Source of the DNA: an uncultured Gammaproteobacteria bacterium
GTDB taxonomy: Bacteria > Pseudomonadota > Gammaproteobacteria > SZUA-140
Direction of reading: 5' to 3'
DNA length: 7,117 nt
NCBI GenBank assembly: GCA_945787585.1
Contig: CALZIG010000179.1
Location: forward strand, 1-7,117
Position 1 is the first letter of the stretch. Every line of letters begins with the position of its first letter. The notes beneath the pieces were generated by a model. The model saw only the letters and a list, made by a program, of their open reading frames with translations. It had not been told where the DNA came from and did no database searches. A program made the position numbers and the translations under genes. Positions 1 to 7,117 of this stretch are shown in pieces.

Positions 1-4
1 CTTG

Positions 5-10
5 TATAAT
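5..10 (+). promoter_or_regulatory. -10 box of the tRNA-Leu promoter
   Basis: A perfect TATAAT hexamer lies 13 bases before the first base of the mature tRNA. Transcription would start at about position 16-18 and leave a leader of only some 6-8 bases for RNase P to remove. The bases between the box and the likely start are GC-rich (CCGCG), as in the discriminators of stringently controlled stable-RNA promoters; that regulatory reading is inference. The -35 element would lie outside the window, so the promoter is only half visible. Confidence 0.7.
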
Positions 11-23
11 CCGCGTTCCCCGT

Positions 24-110
24 GCCGGGGTGGCGGAACTGGTAGACGCGTCGGATTCAAAATCCGATGGCCTTGCGGTCGTGAGAGTTCGAGTCTCTCC
101 CTCGGCACCA
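24..110 (+). tRNA. tRNA-Leu (anticodon CAA, reads UUG)
   Basis: A complete class II tRNA of 87 bases including an encoded CCA (108-110). The acceptor stem pairs GCCGGGG (24-30) with CCTCGGC (100-106) with one G-U pair, and A107 is the discriminator base usual for tRNA-Leu. The D stem pairs 33-35 with 47-49. The anticodon stem is 51-55 with 63-67 and the loop TTCAAAA puts CAA at 58-60. The long variable arm (68-82) forms a four-pair stem, GGCC with GGTC, as expected for Leu. The T arm is GAGAG-TTCGAGT-CTCTC (83-99). It corresponds to E. coli leuX in anticodon. No clear intrinsic terminator follows; the bases after CCA are pyrimidine-rich but form no obvious hairpin. Confidence 0.97.
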
Positions 111-247
111 TTTTCCAGCACTCTCTTTTCTGCTTCCCGTATTACCGACTTCTGAAACTAACCAACGCACTATCCGCGCGGGCGCAATGATAGCACAAGC
201 CAGCCGCCAGTCCTCAATAGCACGCTAAACGCACCATGCAAAGCCAG

Positions 248-276
248 AGCACCTATTTCAGACGATATGTTATGAT
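248..276 (+). promoter_or_regulatory. Candidate extended -10 promoter for the GlgB-like gene
   Basis: TATGAT at 271-276 is preceded by TGT at 268-270, giving an extended -10 element (TGnTATGAT). The position 17 bases upstream (248-253, AGCACC) is a poor -35 box, which extended -10 promoters tolerate. Transcription would begin near 283, leaving a leader of about 55-65 bases before the gene. A 10-base perfect palindrome, AACGCGCGTT (294-303), falls in the early transcribed region and could be an operator, though it may be chance. The rest of 111-338 holds no gene or RNA that I recognise. Confidence 0.35.
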
Positions 277-338
277 CGTACTGTGCGCCATCCAACGCGC
301 GTTTCGAGGGGTTTTTCCGCAACGATATAACAGGATGG

Positions 339-2492
339 ATGGGATCAGGTATGAAAGAGAGTCAACCACCTGCGCTGACGAAGGCGGCTCATAAGATACT
401 GGAGGCGCGCCACCCCGCGCCGTTTGAATACCTCGGCAGACATCGCCTCCCGCAGCACAGTCCACACAAAAGCACTGTTCGCATCATCCTACCTGCCGCT
501 GTTACGGCCTCGATTATAGAGCTGCCACGACCCATGCGACGTCTCGAGGATAGCCCCATTTTTGAAGTCGACGTGAATGATGAAGAGGACTCACTTCCCG
601 AGCACTATTCGATTGAGTGGCAAGATGTCGCAGGAAACCTGCATCGCGCTTATGATCCCTACAGTTTTTCAGCACAAATTTCTGACCGCGATCTCGAGCT
701 ATTTATAGCGGGAAGACTACATCATGCAGCAGAGGTACTCGGCGCTCACCTGACAACTGTCGATGATATTAGCGGTGTATGCTTTTCCATCTGGGCACCT
801 AATGCAGCATGCGTAAGCGTTGTCGGTGATTTTAACCAGTGGGATAATCGCTGTCATGCCATGCAAACAAGAGGCACAAGTGGTATATGGGGGCTGTTCA
901 TCCCCGACCTTGAAGGCGGTGAACACTACCTGTTTGACATACGAAGCAACCACAGTGGCAAACGTCACCTCAGGCCTGATCCCTACGCCAGGCAGTTTGA
1001 TACTGCCGCTACCAATAATGCCATCGTGACCGTTACCAGTGAACATCACTGGAAGGACAGCCAATGGCTTCACCAGCGCGCATCTTACGACTGGCAACAT
1101 GCACCTATTTCCTGCTACGAAGTACATCTCGGTTCCTGGCAACGCCATCAATCGGGGGCAGTATTCAATTATCGTGAACTGGCCAAACAACTTATCGATT
1201 ATGTACGCACTACAGGCTTTACACATATTGTACTGTGTGCGGACACGTCCGTTGAATGCTATGACGGTTACTTTGCTCCGGATAGTCGGCATGGAACCCC
1301 GGATGATTTCCGATATTTCATCGATCACTGTCATCAACACCGCATCGGGGTGATGCTCAACTGGGTGGTTGATCACCTGCCGCACCACTGCAGCTATCTC
1401 AAGCAGTTCGATGGCGCAGCGCTCTATGAGCTGGCCACGCACAATACATCTAACTTTGATTACAGCCAACAGGGCGTCAGAAACTTTCTGCTATCAAGCG
1501 CACTTTTCTGGCTAGATAATTATCATATTGACGGCCTGAAACTACGCACAACCACCTCAATGCTCTATCTTGACGGCCAGCAAAATGATGATGTGCTCTC
1601 GCTGCTACGTGAAATCAATGACCTCGCCCACCAACAATCCCCCGGCGTGCTAATGCTTGCGGATGAAAACAGTGTGATGCCAAAGGTAACCAGCGCCACA
1701 GGCCTCGGTGGTCTTGGGTTCAGCATGAAATGGAATAACAGCTGGCATCACGACACGCTTAAGTACATGGCCCATGAAACGGCACAACGTCCAGCACATC
1801 ACGATGCGCTCATTTTCAATCAACACTATGCCTTTAATGAAAAATTCATGCTGCCCTTTTCACACCCAACCGAACAGCAAGATAGTCGCGCGTTGCTCTT
1901 CCAGATGCCAGGCGATGAACCGCAACGATTCGCCAACCTGCGCCTGCTCTACAGCTACATGTATACATACCCAGGGAAAAAGTTATTGTTTATGGGTAAT
2001 GAGTTTGCCACAACATCGGCATGGAATGCACAGACAGCACTGCCATGGGAACTCGCTGATGAACCACTACATGATGGGTTATCCAAAATGGTCACAGAGC
2101 TTAATGCGCTCTACCGAAACACTCGAGCGCTGTACTACTATGATTTTAATGAGCAGGGATTTGAATGGATTGATTGTCACGACTCGAGTCAGTCACTACT
2201 CGTCTTCCAGCGTAAGGCTGACGAACACACTGTTATCGTCGCACTAAACTTTTCTAACGCCACACGCAACAGTTACCGCATTGGTGTCCCTTATCAGACA
2301 AAATACAAAGAGATCTTCAATTCGGATTCTTATCACTTCGGCGGTGAAGAACGACTCAACAGCAGCGGCATCCTGTCAGAAAAAACCCCGTGGATGAAGC
2401 TGCCTTTTTCGATCACCATCACGCTGCCAGCACTCTCCGCAGTAATCCTCAAACCGCTTTCATCGGCTACTGCACCCACAACATCCCAGTAA
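339..2492 (+). CDS. GlgB-like protein, predicted catalytically inactive (branching-enzyme pseudoenzyme)
   Basis: A 717-residue homologue of 1,4-alpha-glucan branching enzyme, close to the family's usual 720-730. Domains in order: N-terminal beta domain (about 22-113, with HPAPFEYLGRH), CBM48 (about 130-232, with FSIWAPNAACVSVVGDFNQW at 149-168), GH13 barrel (about 245-600, with YEVHLGSW and PGKKLLFMGNEFA) and C-terminal beta domain (about 605-712). No signal peptide is seen, so it should be cytoplasmic. The GH13 active site is destroyed: in region II the nucleophile Asp is Arg403 (GLKLRTT) and the usual Arg is Lys401; in region III the acid Glu is Asp442 (ADENS); in region IV the Asp is Pro510 (SHPTE); in region I the Asp is Asn341. 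His346 and His509 remain. Three active-site loops are shorter than in E. coli GlgB. The frame has no stops and the scaffold is conserved, so I read it as a maintained pseudoenzyme, not a decaying gene; glgB would be a misleading name. The start could instead be the ATG at 351, which has GGGA six bases upstream; the ATG at 339 has AGGA only three bases away. No other glycogen gene is in view. Confidence 0.93.
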   Translation: MGSGMKESQPPALTKAAHKILEARHPAPFEYLGRHRLPQHSPHKSTVRIILPAAVTASIIELPRPMRRLEDSPIFEVDVNDEEDSLPEHYSIEWQDVAGNLHRAYDPYSFSAQISDRDLELFIAGRLHHAAEVLGAHLTTVDDISGVCFSIWAPNAACVSVVGDFNQWDNRCHAMQTRGTSGIWGLFIPDLEGGEHYLFDIRSNHSGKRHLRPDPYARQFDTAATNNAIVTVTSEHHWKDSQWLHQRASYDWQHAPISCYEVHLGSWQRHQSGAVFNYRELAKQLIDYVRTTGFTHIVLCADTSVECYDGYFAPDSRHGTPDDFRYFIDHCHQHRIGVMLNWVVDHLPHHCSYLKQFDGAALYELATHNTSNFDYSQQGVRNFLLSSALFWLDNYHIDGLKLRTTTSMLYLDGQQNDDVLSLLREINDLAHQQSPGVLMLADENSVMPKVTSATGLGGLGFSMKWNNSWHHDTLKYMAHETAQRPAHHDALIFNQHYAFNEKFMLPFSHPTEQQDSRALLFQMPGDEPQRFANLRLLYSYMYTYPGKKLLFMGNEFATTSAWNAQTALPWELADEPLHDGLSKMVTELNALYRNTRALYYYDFNEQGFEWIDCHDSSQSLLVFQRKADEHTVIVALNFSNATRNSYRIGVPYQTKYKEIFNSDSYHFGGEERLNSSGILSEKTPWMKLPFSITITLPALSAVILKPLSSATAPTTSQ

Positions 2493-3168
2493 AAGATAAT
2501 ACGCCCCACAACATCAGAGGATAAATCCACTGAAAAACAGGCGGCGTAGCCATCATCGACAAAGCGACCTCATGTGGCGGTGTGTTTTTGGCCCGCTCGA
2601 CAACCGCACTAAATACAGTTGCAGAAAGCTTTCCGATCTCATCTAGTTGACGTGGTATCTTGCCCTTTTCCGGTATGTGTTGAGAGATGATCAATTGCGC
2701 CTCAGCCATTGCATCAAACACCAGCACCATACGCAATGCGACCATCTCAGGCTTAACACCGATTATCCATAACGGACGCACCAGAAAAAGAATCGCCGAC
2801 AGTAACTGCTCTCGAGAGAGCGTGCATAGCAACAGATTCACGCTCGCAATGACGATGGCCAGTGCAATCACTCGCTGCATGCCACTTAAAAATCCTTCAT
2901 ATGTCGGCAGCCACGCCTCCAACACAGCCCACTGTAACAGTGGCTCACCCGGGGTAAACCAGCAATAGACAATGAGTATTGAAAACAGGAACCAACGCAT
3001 GCGCCGCAACATGACCAGCGCTGAGTGAAAATAGGCGCCACCATCACGGCTATAAAGAAAAATCATTAACAGCGTGGATAACAACAGCGTGGATGGCGTA
3101 GAAAATGCGAGCGCCGAAACCAACACCAGAAAGCAGGTAATTAAAACGGCAGGATGGATATTCACCAT
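2467..3168 (-). CDS. EcfT/CbiQ-like membrane protein (ECF transporter T-component family)
   Basis: A 233-residue hydrophobic protein with likely membrane helices near residues 6-24, 25-39, 57-75, 98-116, perhaps 121-137, and 211-230. The middle part, GMQRVIALAIVIASVNLLL followed by SREQLLSAILFLVRPL and GVKPEMVALRMVLVFDA, has the order and spacing of CbiQ/EcfT proteins, the scaffold subunits that couple an ABC ATPase pair to a substrate-binding S protein. Coupling normally uses Ala-Arg-Gly motifs in the cytoplasmic helices after this segment. Here the equivalent stretch (about 153-195) contains no such motif, and no ATPase or S gene is nearby, so transport is not certain. It starts 63 bases after fimV on the same strand and may be cotranscribed with it. 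Its 3' end overlaps the convergent GlgB-like gene by 26 bases. The start has only a weak GAG-type ribosome site; the next codon is GTG and could also serve. Confidence 0.7.
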   Translation of the reverse strand: MVNIHPAVLITCFLVLVSALAFSTPSTLLLSTLLMIFLYSRDGGAYFHSALVMLRRMRWFLFSILIVYCWFTPGEPLLQWAVLEAWLPTYEGFLSGMQRVIALAIVIASVNLLLCTLSREQLLSAILFLVRPLWIIGVKPEMVALRMVLVFDAMAEAQLIISQHIPEKGKIPRQLDEIGKLSATVFSAVVERAKNTPPHEVALSMMATPPVFQWIYPLMLWGVLSFTGMLWVQ

Positions 3169-3231
3169 TATCTCAAATCAGCCAGTGATGGTAGCGAGCA
3201 GCACAACCTATTTAAATCAGAAAATCTAATA

Positions 3232-6200
3232 CTACGCGATGCGTTCGATTAATTCGTTAGCATCTTTTTTCTGATCATCATTACCATCATTGACGACTTC
3301 ATCAAGAATGCCCTTTGCACTCTCGTTATCACCCATGTCGATATAGGCCCTGGCGAGGTCAAGTTTTGTACCTACTTCATCCTCTGCCGAAAACAGATCG
3401 CTATCTTCAAGGTCACCGAACTCTTCATCAAGGGAAGAGATATCGGCACTAAAGTCGGAAAGCCAGTCATCATCACTCGTCGAGTCGCCGGTACCGCTAT
3501 TATCCAGCCCGGCAAAGAGGTCTTCCTCAACATCTTCAACTGCCGTAGCAGTAGTCTCGGTAACAGCATCAGAGGAAATTTCTGTGGCAGATGTATTTTT
3601 CTCAGTAACATCGAAGTCTGATGCATTATCACTGTCGTCTAATATCAGACTATCATTTAAATCTTCGCTATCATCCGCTAAGATTGGCTGACTCTCCAGT
3701 CCTTCGAATTCAAGCTCGTTTTCAACATCATCAACCTTTGTCTCGAGTGAATCGGTCACAGTAGCGTCATCATCTAGCCCTAATGCCACATCATTTTCAG
3801 TAAAATCGAGCGTATTATCTTCACTGCTAAGGTTATCAGCCACATCCTCATCAAAAGACAGCTCAGAGGATGCATCCTTATTAGTATCAGCAACGCTGTC
3901 TAATGCAAACTCATTTTCAAAGGTGATCTCATCACTATTCTCTGTACTAGCATCAAGACCTTCAAGCGCATCTTCGGAGGCGGTCAAGTCTAAATCAGGT
4001 AACGCATCGGCATTACCCTCTGAAGCCATTTCCATCGCAGAATCAAGGCTTGCCTCAAGCTCACCAAGATCATCGAGTGCATTAAATGCATCGCCCAATT
4101 CGCTTTCACTAAGCGCACCCATGTCGTCTTCATTGACATCGTCGAATGGATTATCACTCTCCGATGCAACAGCAGTCGCGGACGAATTATTTCCGTCCAT
4201 CTCCAGATCACCAAGATCGAGTTCACCACCAAGATCAGGTAAATCCATTGCGAGTTCATCACTAGCACCGGTACTATCAACAGCGACTTCATCATTGAAA
4301 AGCAAGCTGGTTGGTGCAATTTTTCTGCCCATTTCCGCAACGCCTTTCCAGATACTGCTATTGCTATCACCTAATGAAGCCTGTAATTTCTCCGCACGCT
4401 CAATAAATGCTTCTTTTTTATCACTCGCAGCATAGACTTCTAGCAACTTAACTTGTACGTCAAGGCGATCGGGTTCGTTTTGCACTGCTTCACTCAACAG
4501 CTCTTCAGCCTTATCGTAACGACGATATGCCAGGTAAACATCCGCTTCGGCGATCGCATCGATTTCATCATCATCACTGACATCCATGCCTCCTGAGTTT
4601 GAATACTCAGGTATCACATCATTTAATACAGACTCAACCGCCTCATCGCTATTCTCCGCAGCCACTTCAGGCTCAGATACAGGTGTTTGTGAGTAGGAAG
4701 CGTCGTCATCCGCCTCCATTGCCTCTTCAAAAGCAGCCATTTTACGACGACGCATAACCAGGCCACCGGCCACAACCGCGATCACAGCTACGCCACCCAG
4801 AAGGATGACGGGATCAAAGCCACCCAACATGCCCTCTACATCAGGCAACATTGAGGCACTATCACCCATCAAACCGTCAAAAACGGCGAGGGCATCATCT
4901 ATCATTGATGTTTCTACTGGGGGCGGTGGTATCGCGACTGGTGGCGGTGTCGTTATTGATGATTCAGTCGTCGCAGATGCTGATTGAGATTCCTCATTTG
5001 AGGCGACCATGCTCTCTGGCTCCATTTCCTCAAGCACTACCTCATCTGGCAGCTGTTCAGTACCATTCTCGGGCACTTCTGCCGTGACAGGTGATTCAGG
5101 ACTGACTTGCATCGCTGATAGCGTATCGCCCTTGAGTGTCATCAGACGCTGCATTGATGCCAACTGTTCTTCGAGCGCCGCTAGTCGTTTGCGCAGCTCT
5201 TCGTTTTCCTGACGACTGACATCAACAGATTCCATCGCGAATGCCAACTCCTGTCGCACATCGCCTTCGGATGCATCGAGTGCGCTACCAGAACCGGCTT
5301 GCGACATACCTTCAGCAGGTGCTACCAGCTTCAAACGAGATTCAACTTCACCCTGGCTACCCGCTGCCGCCATCCCGCGCTCACTACTACCTCCACTACG
5401 ACCCAGTGGTCGTTGGCCAGCAGCTAGTGCTGTTGAGTGTTTCGCATCTACCCACTGCTCATACTGTAGCTTTGCGATACGTTCTGCTTCACCCGAAGTC
5501 ATCTCTGAAATCACCGCTGGATCAGCAATTCGCAACACATAACCCGCTTTCAGGTTGTTAATATTCTGTTGATCAAACGCCTGTGGATTTTCGTTCAACA
5601 GCGCCATCATCACCTGCTGCACCGTTACGCTGTTATCAGGCTTCATCTGCGAAGCAATTCTCCACAGGGTGTCGGTCGTTTTGACCGGGCCGTAGGTAAT
5701 CTCGCCGTTATTTGCGATAGACACTTCACTTGTGCGCCGCGCGACACGAGGTGCTACCCGAGCAGGGGCAACGTCGACTACATCATCTGTCGCGGATGAA
5801 GCACCCCGTGATACTTCGCCACCACCGTTCGAAGCGGCTTCATCTTCAAATAATGGAATATCAAGGGCCGAAGGACGCTCGTCCACCAATACGGGGGGAT
5901 CAAGTAATAAGGTGTATTCACGCAGAATGCGACCACCGGGCCAATTAGCTTCAATGATAAAATCAAGAAACGGTTCTTTCACTGGCTCATGTGAAGTGAT
6001 CTTAAGATACGGCTCACCATTGGTGCGCTTTAATACCTGAAACTTAAACTTTGTCAGAAAAAAGGGCCGCTCAAGTCCTGCTTTTTCGAAATCATCTCTG
6101 GAAGCGAGTTTAACATTGATCTCTTCAGCGTCGGTATTTCCTACAGAGAGCAGCCCAATCTCAGCATCCAGCGACTGGTTGAGTGCCGAGTGAAGATTAA

Positions 6201-6294
6201 TCTCTCCAAGCCCGAGCGAAAAACTATTAACCGGCAACAACAGTAGAAGCATGGCAAAAAATTTAGCCAAATCCTTCATGAGTCCAGGTAACAT
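3232..6294 (-). CDS. fimV: FimV family protein: LysM inner-membrane polar hub
   Basis: A 1020-residue protein when started at the ATG ending at 6294. Order: signal peptide (1-26, FFAMLLLLLPVNSFS); FimV N-terminal domain opening LGLGEINLHSALNQSLDAEI and running to REYTLLLDPP (about 27-134); LysM peptidoglycan-binding domain (about 199-255, with TTDTLWRIASQM); coiled coil (about 345-384); proline-rich linker (about 449-460); one membrane helix (about 495-514) followed by RRRK; cytoplasmic TPR-like segment (about 582-642); a long, low-complexity Asp/Glu/Ser-rich region (about 667-967); and the conserved FimV C-terminal domain (972-1020, TKLDLARAYIDMGDNESAKG). In Pseudomonas and relatives such proteins bind peptidoglycan, gather at the poles and are needed for type IV pilus assembly, cAMP signalling and twitching; a similar role here is inferred. 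Position beside asd supports the call. An upstream in-frame ATG at 6318 would add eight residues, and one at 6279 would remove five. Confidence 0.95.
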   Translation of the reverse strand: MLPGLMKDLAKFFAMLLLLLPVNSFSLGLGEINLHSALNQSLDAEIGLLSVGNTDAEEINVKLASRDDFEKAGLERPFFLTKFKFQVLKRTNGEPYLKITSHEPVKEPFLDFIIEANWPGGRILREYTLLLDPPVLVDERPSALDIPLFEDEAASNGGGEVSRGASSATDDVVDVAPARVAPRVARRTSEVSIANNGEITYGPVKTTDTLWRIASQMKPDNSVTVQQVMMALLNENPQAFDQQNINNLKAGYVLRIADPAVISEMTSGEAERIAKLQYEQWVDAKHSTALAAGQRPLGRSGGSSERGMAAAGSQGEVESRLKLVAPAEGMSQAGSGSALDASEGDVRQELAFAMESVDVSRQENEELRKRLAALEEQLASMQRLMTLKGDTLSAMQVSPESPVTAEVPENGTEQLPDEVVLEEMEPESMVASNEESQSASATTESSITTPPPVAIPPPPVETSMIDDALAVFDGLMGDSASMLPDVEGMLGGFDPVILLGGVAVIAVVAGGLVMRRRKMAAFEEAMEADDDASYSQTPVSEPEVAAENSDEAVESVLNDVIPEYSNSGGMDVSDDDEIDAIAEADVYLAYRRYDKAEELLSEAVQNEPDRLDVQVKLLEVYAASDKKEAFIERAEKLQASLGDSNSSIWKGVAEMGRKIAPTSLLFNDEVAVDSTGASDELAMDLPDLGGELDLGDLEMDGNNSSATAVASESDNPFDDVNEDDMGALSESELGDAFNALDDLGELEASLDSAMEMASEGNADALPDLDLTASEDALEGLDASTENSDEITFENEFALDSVADTNKDASSELSFDEDVADNLSSEDNTLDFTENDVALGLDDDATVTDSLETKVDDVENELEFEGLESQPILADDSEDLNDSLILDDSDNASDFDVTEKNTSATEISSDAVTETTATAVEDVEEDLFAGLDNSGTGDSTSDDDWLSDFSADISSLDEEFGDLEDSDLFSAEDEVGTKLDLARAYIDMGDNESAKGILDEVVNDGNDDQKKDANELIERIA

Positions 6295-6305
6295 TCCTTC
6301 TCCTT
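6295..6305 (-). promoter_or_regulatory. Ribosome binding site that decides the fimV start
   Basis: On the minus strand AAGGAGAAGGA directly precedes the ATG ending at 6294. The AAGGAG core is five bases from that start, which is near the ideal spacing. The upstream ATG at 6318 has only GGAG three bases away, and the downstream ATG at 6279 has no convincing site, so 6294 is preferred. Confidence 0.65.
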
Positions 6306-6382
6306 TTCGTCTAAGCATTGTCTCCGCACCTTAAAATACAATCGTTGCAAAGTAGTTAACGGCAGCTTTTTTCAGAAACTCA

Positions 6383-7117
6383 CTAATTTATATAATCATT
6401 TATCAAAATTTCTGCAATCTGGACACTATTGAGCGCTGCGCCCTTCCTGACATTGTCTGCTACGACCCATAAATCCAGTCCACGTGGGTGCGAAATATCT
6501 TCGCGGATTCGGCCAACATAGACCGGATCGGTCCCCACAGACTCTGTCACGGCAGTGGGGTAGCCACCGGATTGACGCTCATCCAGTACCACAATGCCCG
6601 GTGCATCCTGAAGTACGGCCGTTGCATCCTCAACAGTAATCTTTTTGCGCGTTTCAATGTGAATCGCCTCCGAGTGCCCATAAAACACAGGAACCCGTAC
6701 TGCTGTGGGGTTAACCAAGATAGCGTCATCTGCAAAGATTTTTTTAGTTTCCCACACCATTTTCATCTCTTCCTTGGTGTAACCGTTCTCAAGGAAAACA
6801 TCGATTTGCGGTAATACATTAAACGCAATCTGTTTTGGATAGACATTCGTCTTAATCTCCTGGGCATTCAATAAGGCCGCTGTCTGTCCCGCCAGCTCTT
6901 CAATCGCCTGCTTACCAGTCCCAGAAACTGCCTGATAGGTGCAGACATTAATCCGCTCAATCCCGACCGCATCATAGATCGGCTTTAACGCCACCAGCAT
7001 CTGAATGGTTGAACAGTTTGGATTGGCAATAATATTGCGCTTTTTATAATCGGCCACCGCATCCGGGTTGACCTCCGGCACCACCAGCGGAATATCATCG
7101 TCATAACGAAAATGTGA
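6383..7117 (-). CDS. asd: Aspartate-semialdehyde dehydrogenase, 5' end outside the window
   Basis: The last 244 residues of Asd, which reduces L-aspartyl-4-phosphate to aspartate semialdehyde with NADPH, the branch point to diaminopimelate/lysine, threonine and methionine. The catalytic cysteine is visible in NIIANPNCSTIQM (Cys35 of this fragment, bases 7013-7015), with the supporting segments CTYQAVSGTGKQAIEELAG, AFNVLPQID and the active-site stretch VGRIREDISHPRGLDLWVV near the C-terminus. The frame is open to the window edge (SHFRYDDDIPLVVPEVNP), so the GTG at 7084 is internal and not the start; roughly 95-100 N-terminal residues should lie outside. The sequence around the cysteine and the ending resemble the asd found beside fimV in Pseudomonas-like bacteria. 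Eighty-eight bases separate it from fimV, with no clear terminator between them, so readthrough into fimV is plausible. Confidence 0.96.
   Translation of the reverse strand, partial: SHFRYDDDIPLVVPEVNPDAVADYKKRNIIANPNCSTIQMLVALKPIYDAVGIERINVCTYQAVSGTGKQAIEELAGQTAALLNAQEIKTNVYPKQIAFNVLPQIDVFLENGYTKEEMKMVWETKKIFADDAILVNPTAVRVPVFYGHSEAIHIETRKKITVEDATAVLQDAPGIVVLDERQSGGYPTAVTESVGTDPVYVGRIREDISHPRGLDLWVVADNVRKGAALNSVQIAEILINDYIN

Noticed and set aside
24..110. tRNA-Leu as an attachment site of a genomic island holding the GlgB-like gene
   Set aside because: I saw no integrase and no repeat of the tRNA 3' end elsewhere in the window, so there is no support here.
2..190. An open frame across the tRNA-Leu gene
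   Set aside because: Its sequence is mostly tRNA and flanking DNA; the tRNA explains it.
253..465. A 70-codon open frame on the minus strand opposite the start of the GlgB-like gene
   Set aside because: It overlaps the promoter and the 5' end of a well-supported gene, resembles no family I know, and its composition is that of a shadow frame.
717..1469. A 250-codon open frame on the minus strand inside the GlgB-like gene
   Set aside because: It is entirely antisense to conserved CBM48 and GH13 coding sequence and shows no recognisable protein features; its length is a by-product of codon bias.
3255..4300. Low-complexity, repeat-like DNA in the 3' half of fimV
   Set aside because: It encodes the acidic Asp/Glu/Ser-rich cytoplasmic region usual for FimV proteins; no exact tandem repeat unit is visible.
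4915..4955. G-rich stretch (GGGGGCGGTGG and GGTGGCGGTG) on the plus strand as a regulatory G-quadruplex
   Set aside because: It is explained by the proline codons of the FimV linker on the other strand, and the G-runs are mostly too short for a convincing quadruplex.
6295..6382. A promoter or terminator between asd and fimV
   Set aside because: No convincing -35/-10 pair with proper spacing and no hairpin followed by a T-run could be found on the minus strand.

Overview
The window looks like the chromosome of a gammaproteobacterium with moderate GC content. The evidence is a FimV-type polar hub protein next to asd (aspartate-semialdehyde dehydrogenase), an arrangement typical of that class, and a class II tRNA-Leu with an encoded CCA end. 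I cannot name a genus.

Layout: a tRNA-Leu(CAA) gene with a perfect TATAAT box just upstream opens the window (about 5-110). A roughly 230-base intergenic stretch follows, holding a plausible extended -10 promoter. A plus-strand gene (339-2492) then encodes a full-length homologue of the glycogen branching enzyme GlgB. On the minus strand, reading leftwards from the right edge, come asd (5' end cut off by the window edge), fimV, and a small membrane protein resembling the T component (CbiQ/EcfT) of ECF transporters. The last of these converges on the GlgB-like gene and overlaps its 3' end by 26 bases.

The outstanding feature is the GlgB-like protein. Its CBM48 domain, GH13 barrel scaffold and C-terminal domain are well preserved and the frame is open for 717 codons. 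However, every one of the three catalytic carboxylates of GH13 is changed: the nucleophile Asp is Arg, the general acid Glu is Asp, and the transition-state-stabilising Asp is Pro. Other first-shell residues are also changed, and three active-site loops are shortened. It reads as a conserved pseudoenzyme rather than a decaying pseudogene, possibly a carbohydrate-binding or regulatory partner in glycogen metabolism.

asd (lysine, threonine, methionine and diaminopimelate synthesis), fimV (peptidoglycan binding, polar organisation, type IV pilus and twitching functions in known species) and the EcfT-like gene run in the same direction with 88- and 63-base gaps and may be cotranscribed. No A or S component of an ECF transporter is present, and the EcfT-like protein shows no Ala-Arg-Gly coupling motif. 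No insertion sequence, CRISPR array or phage gene is visible.
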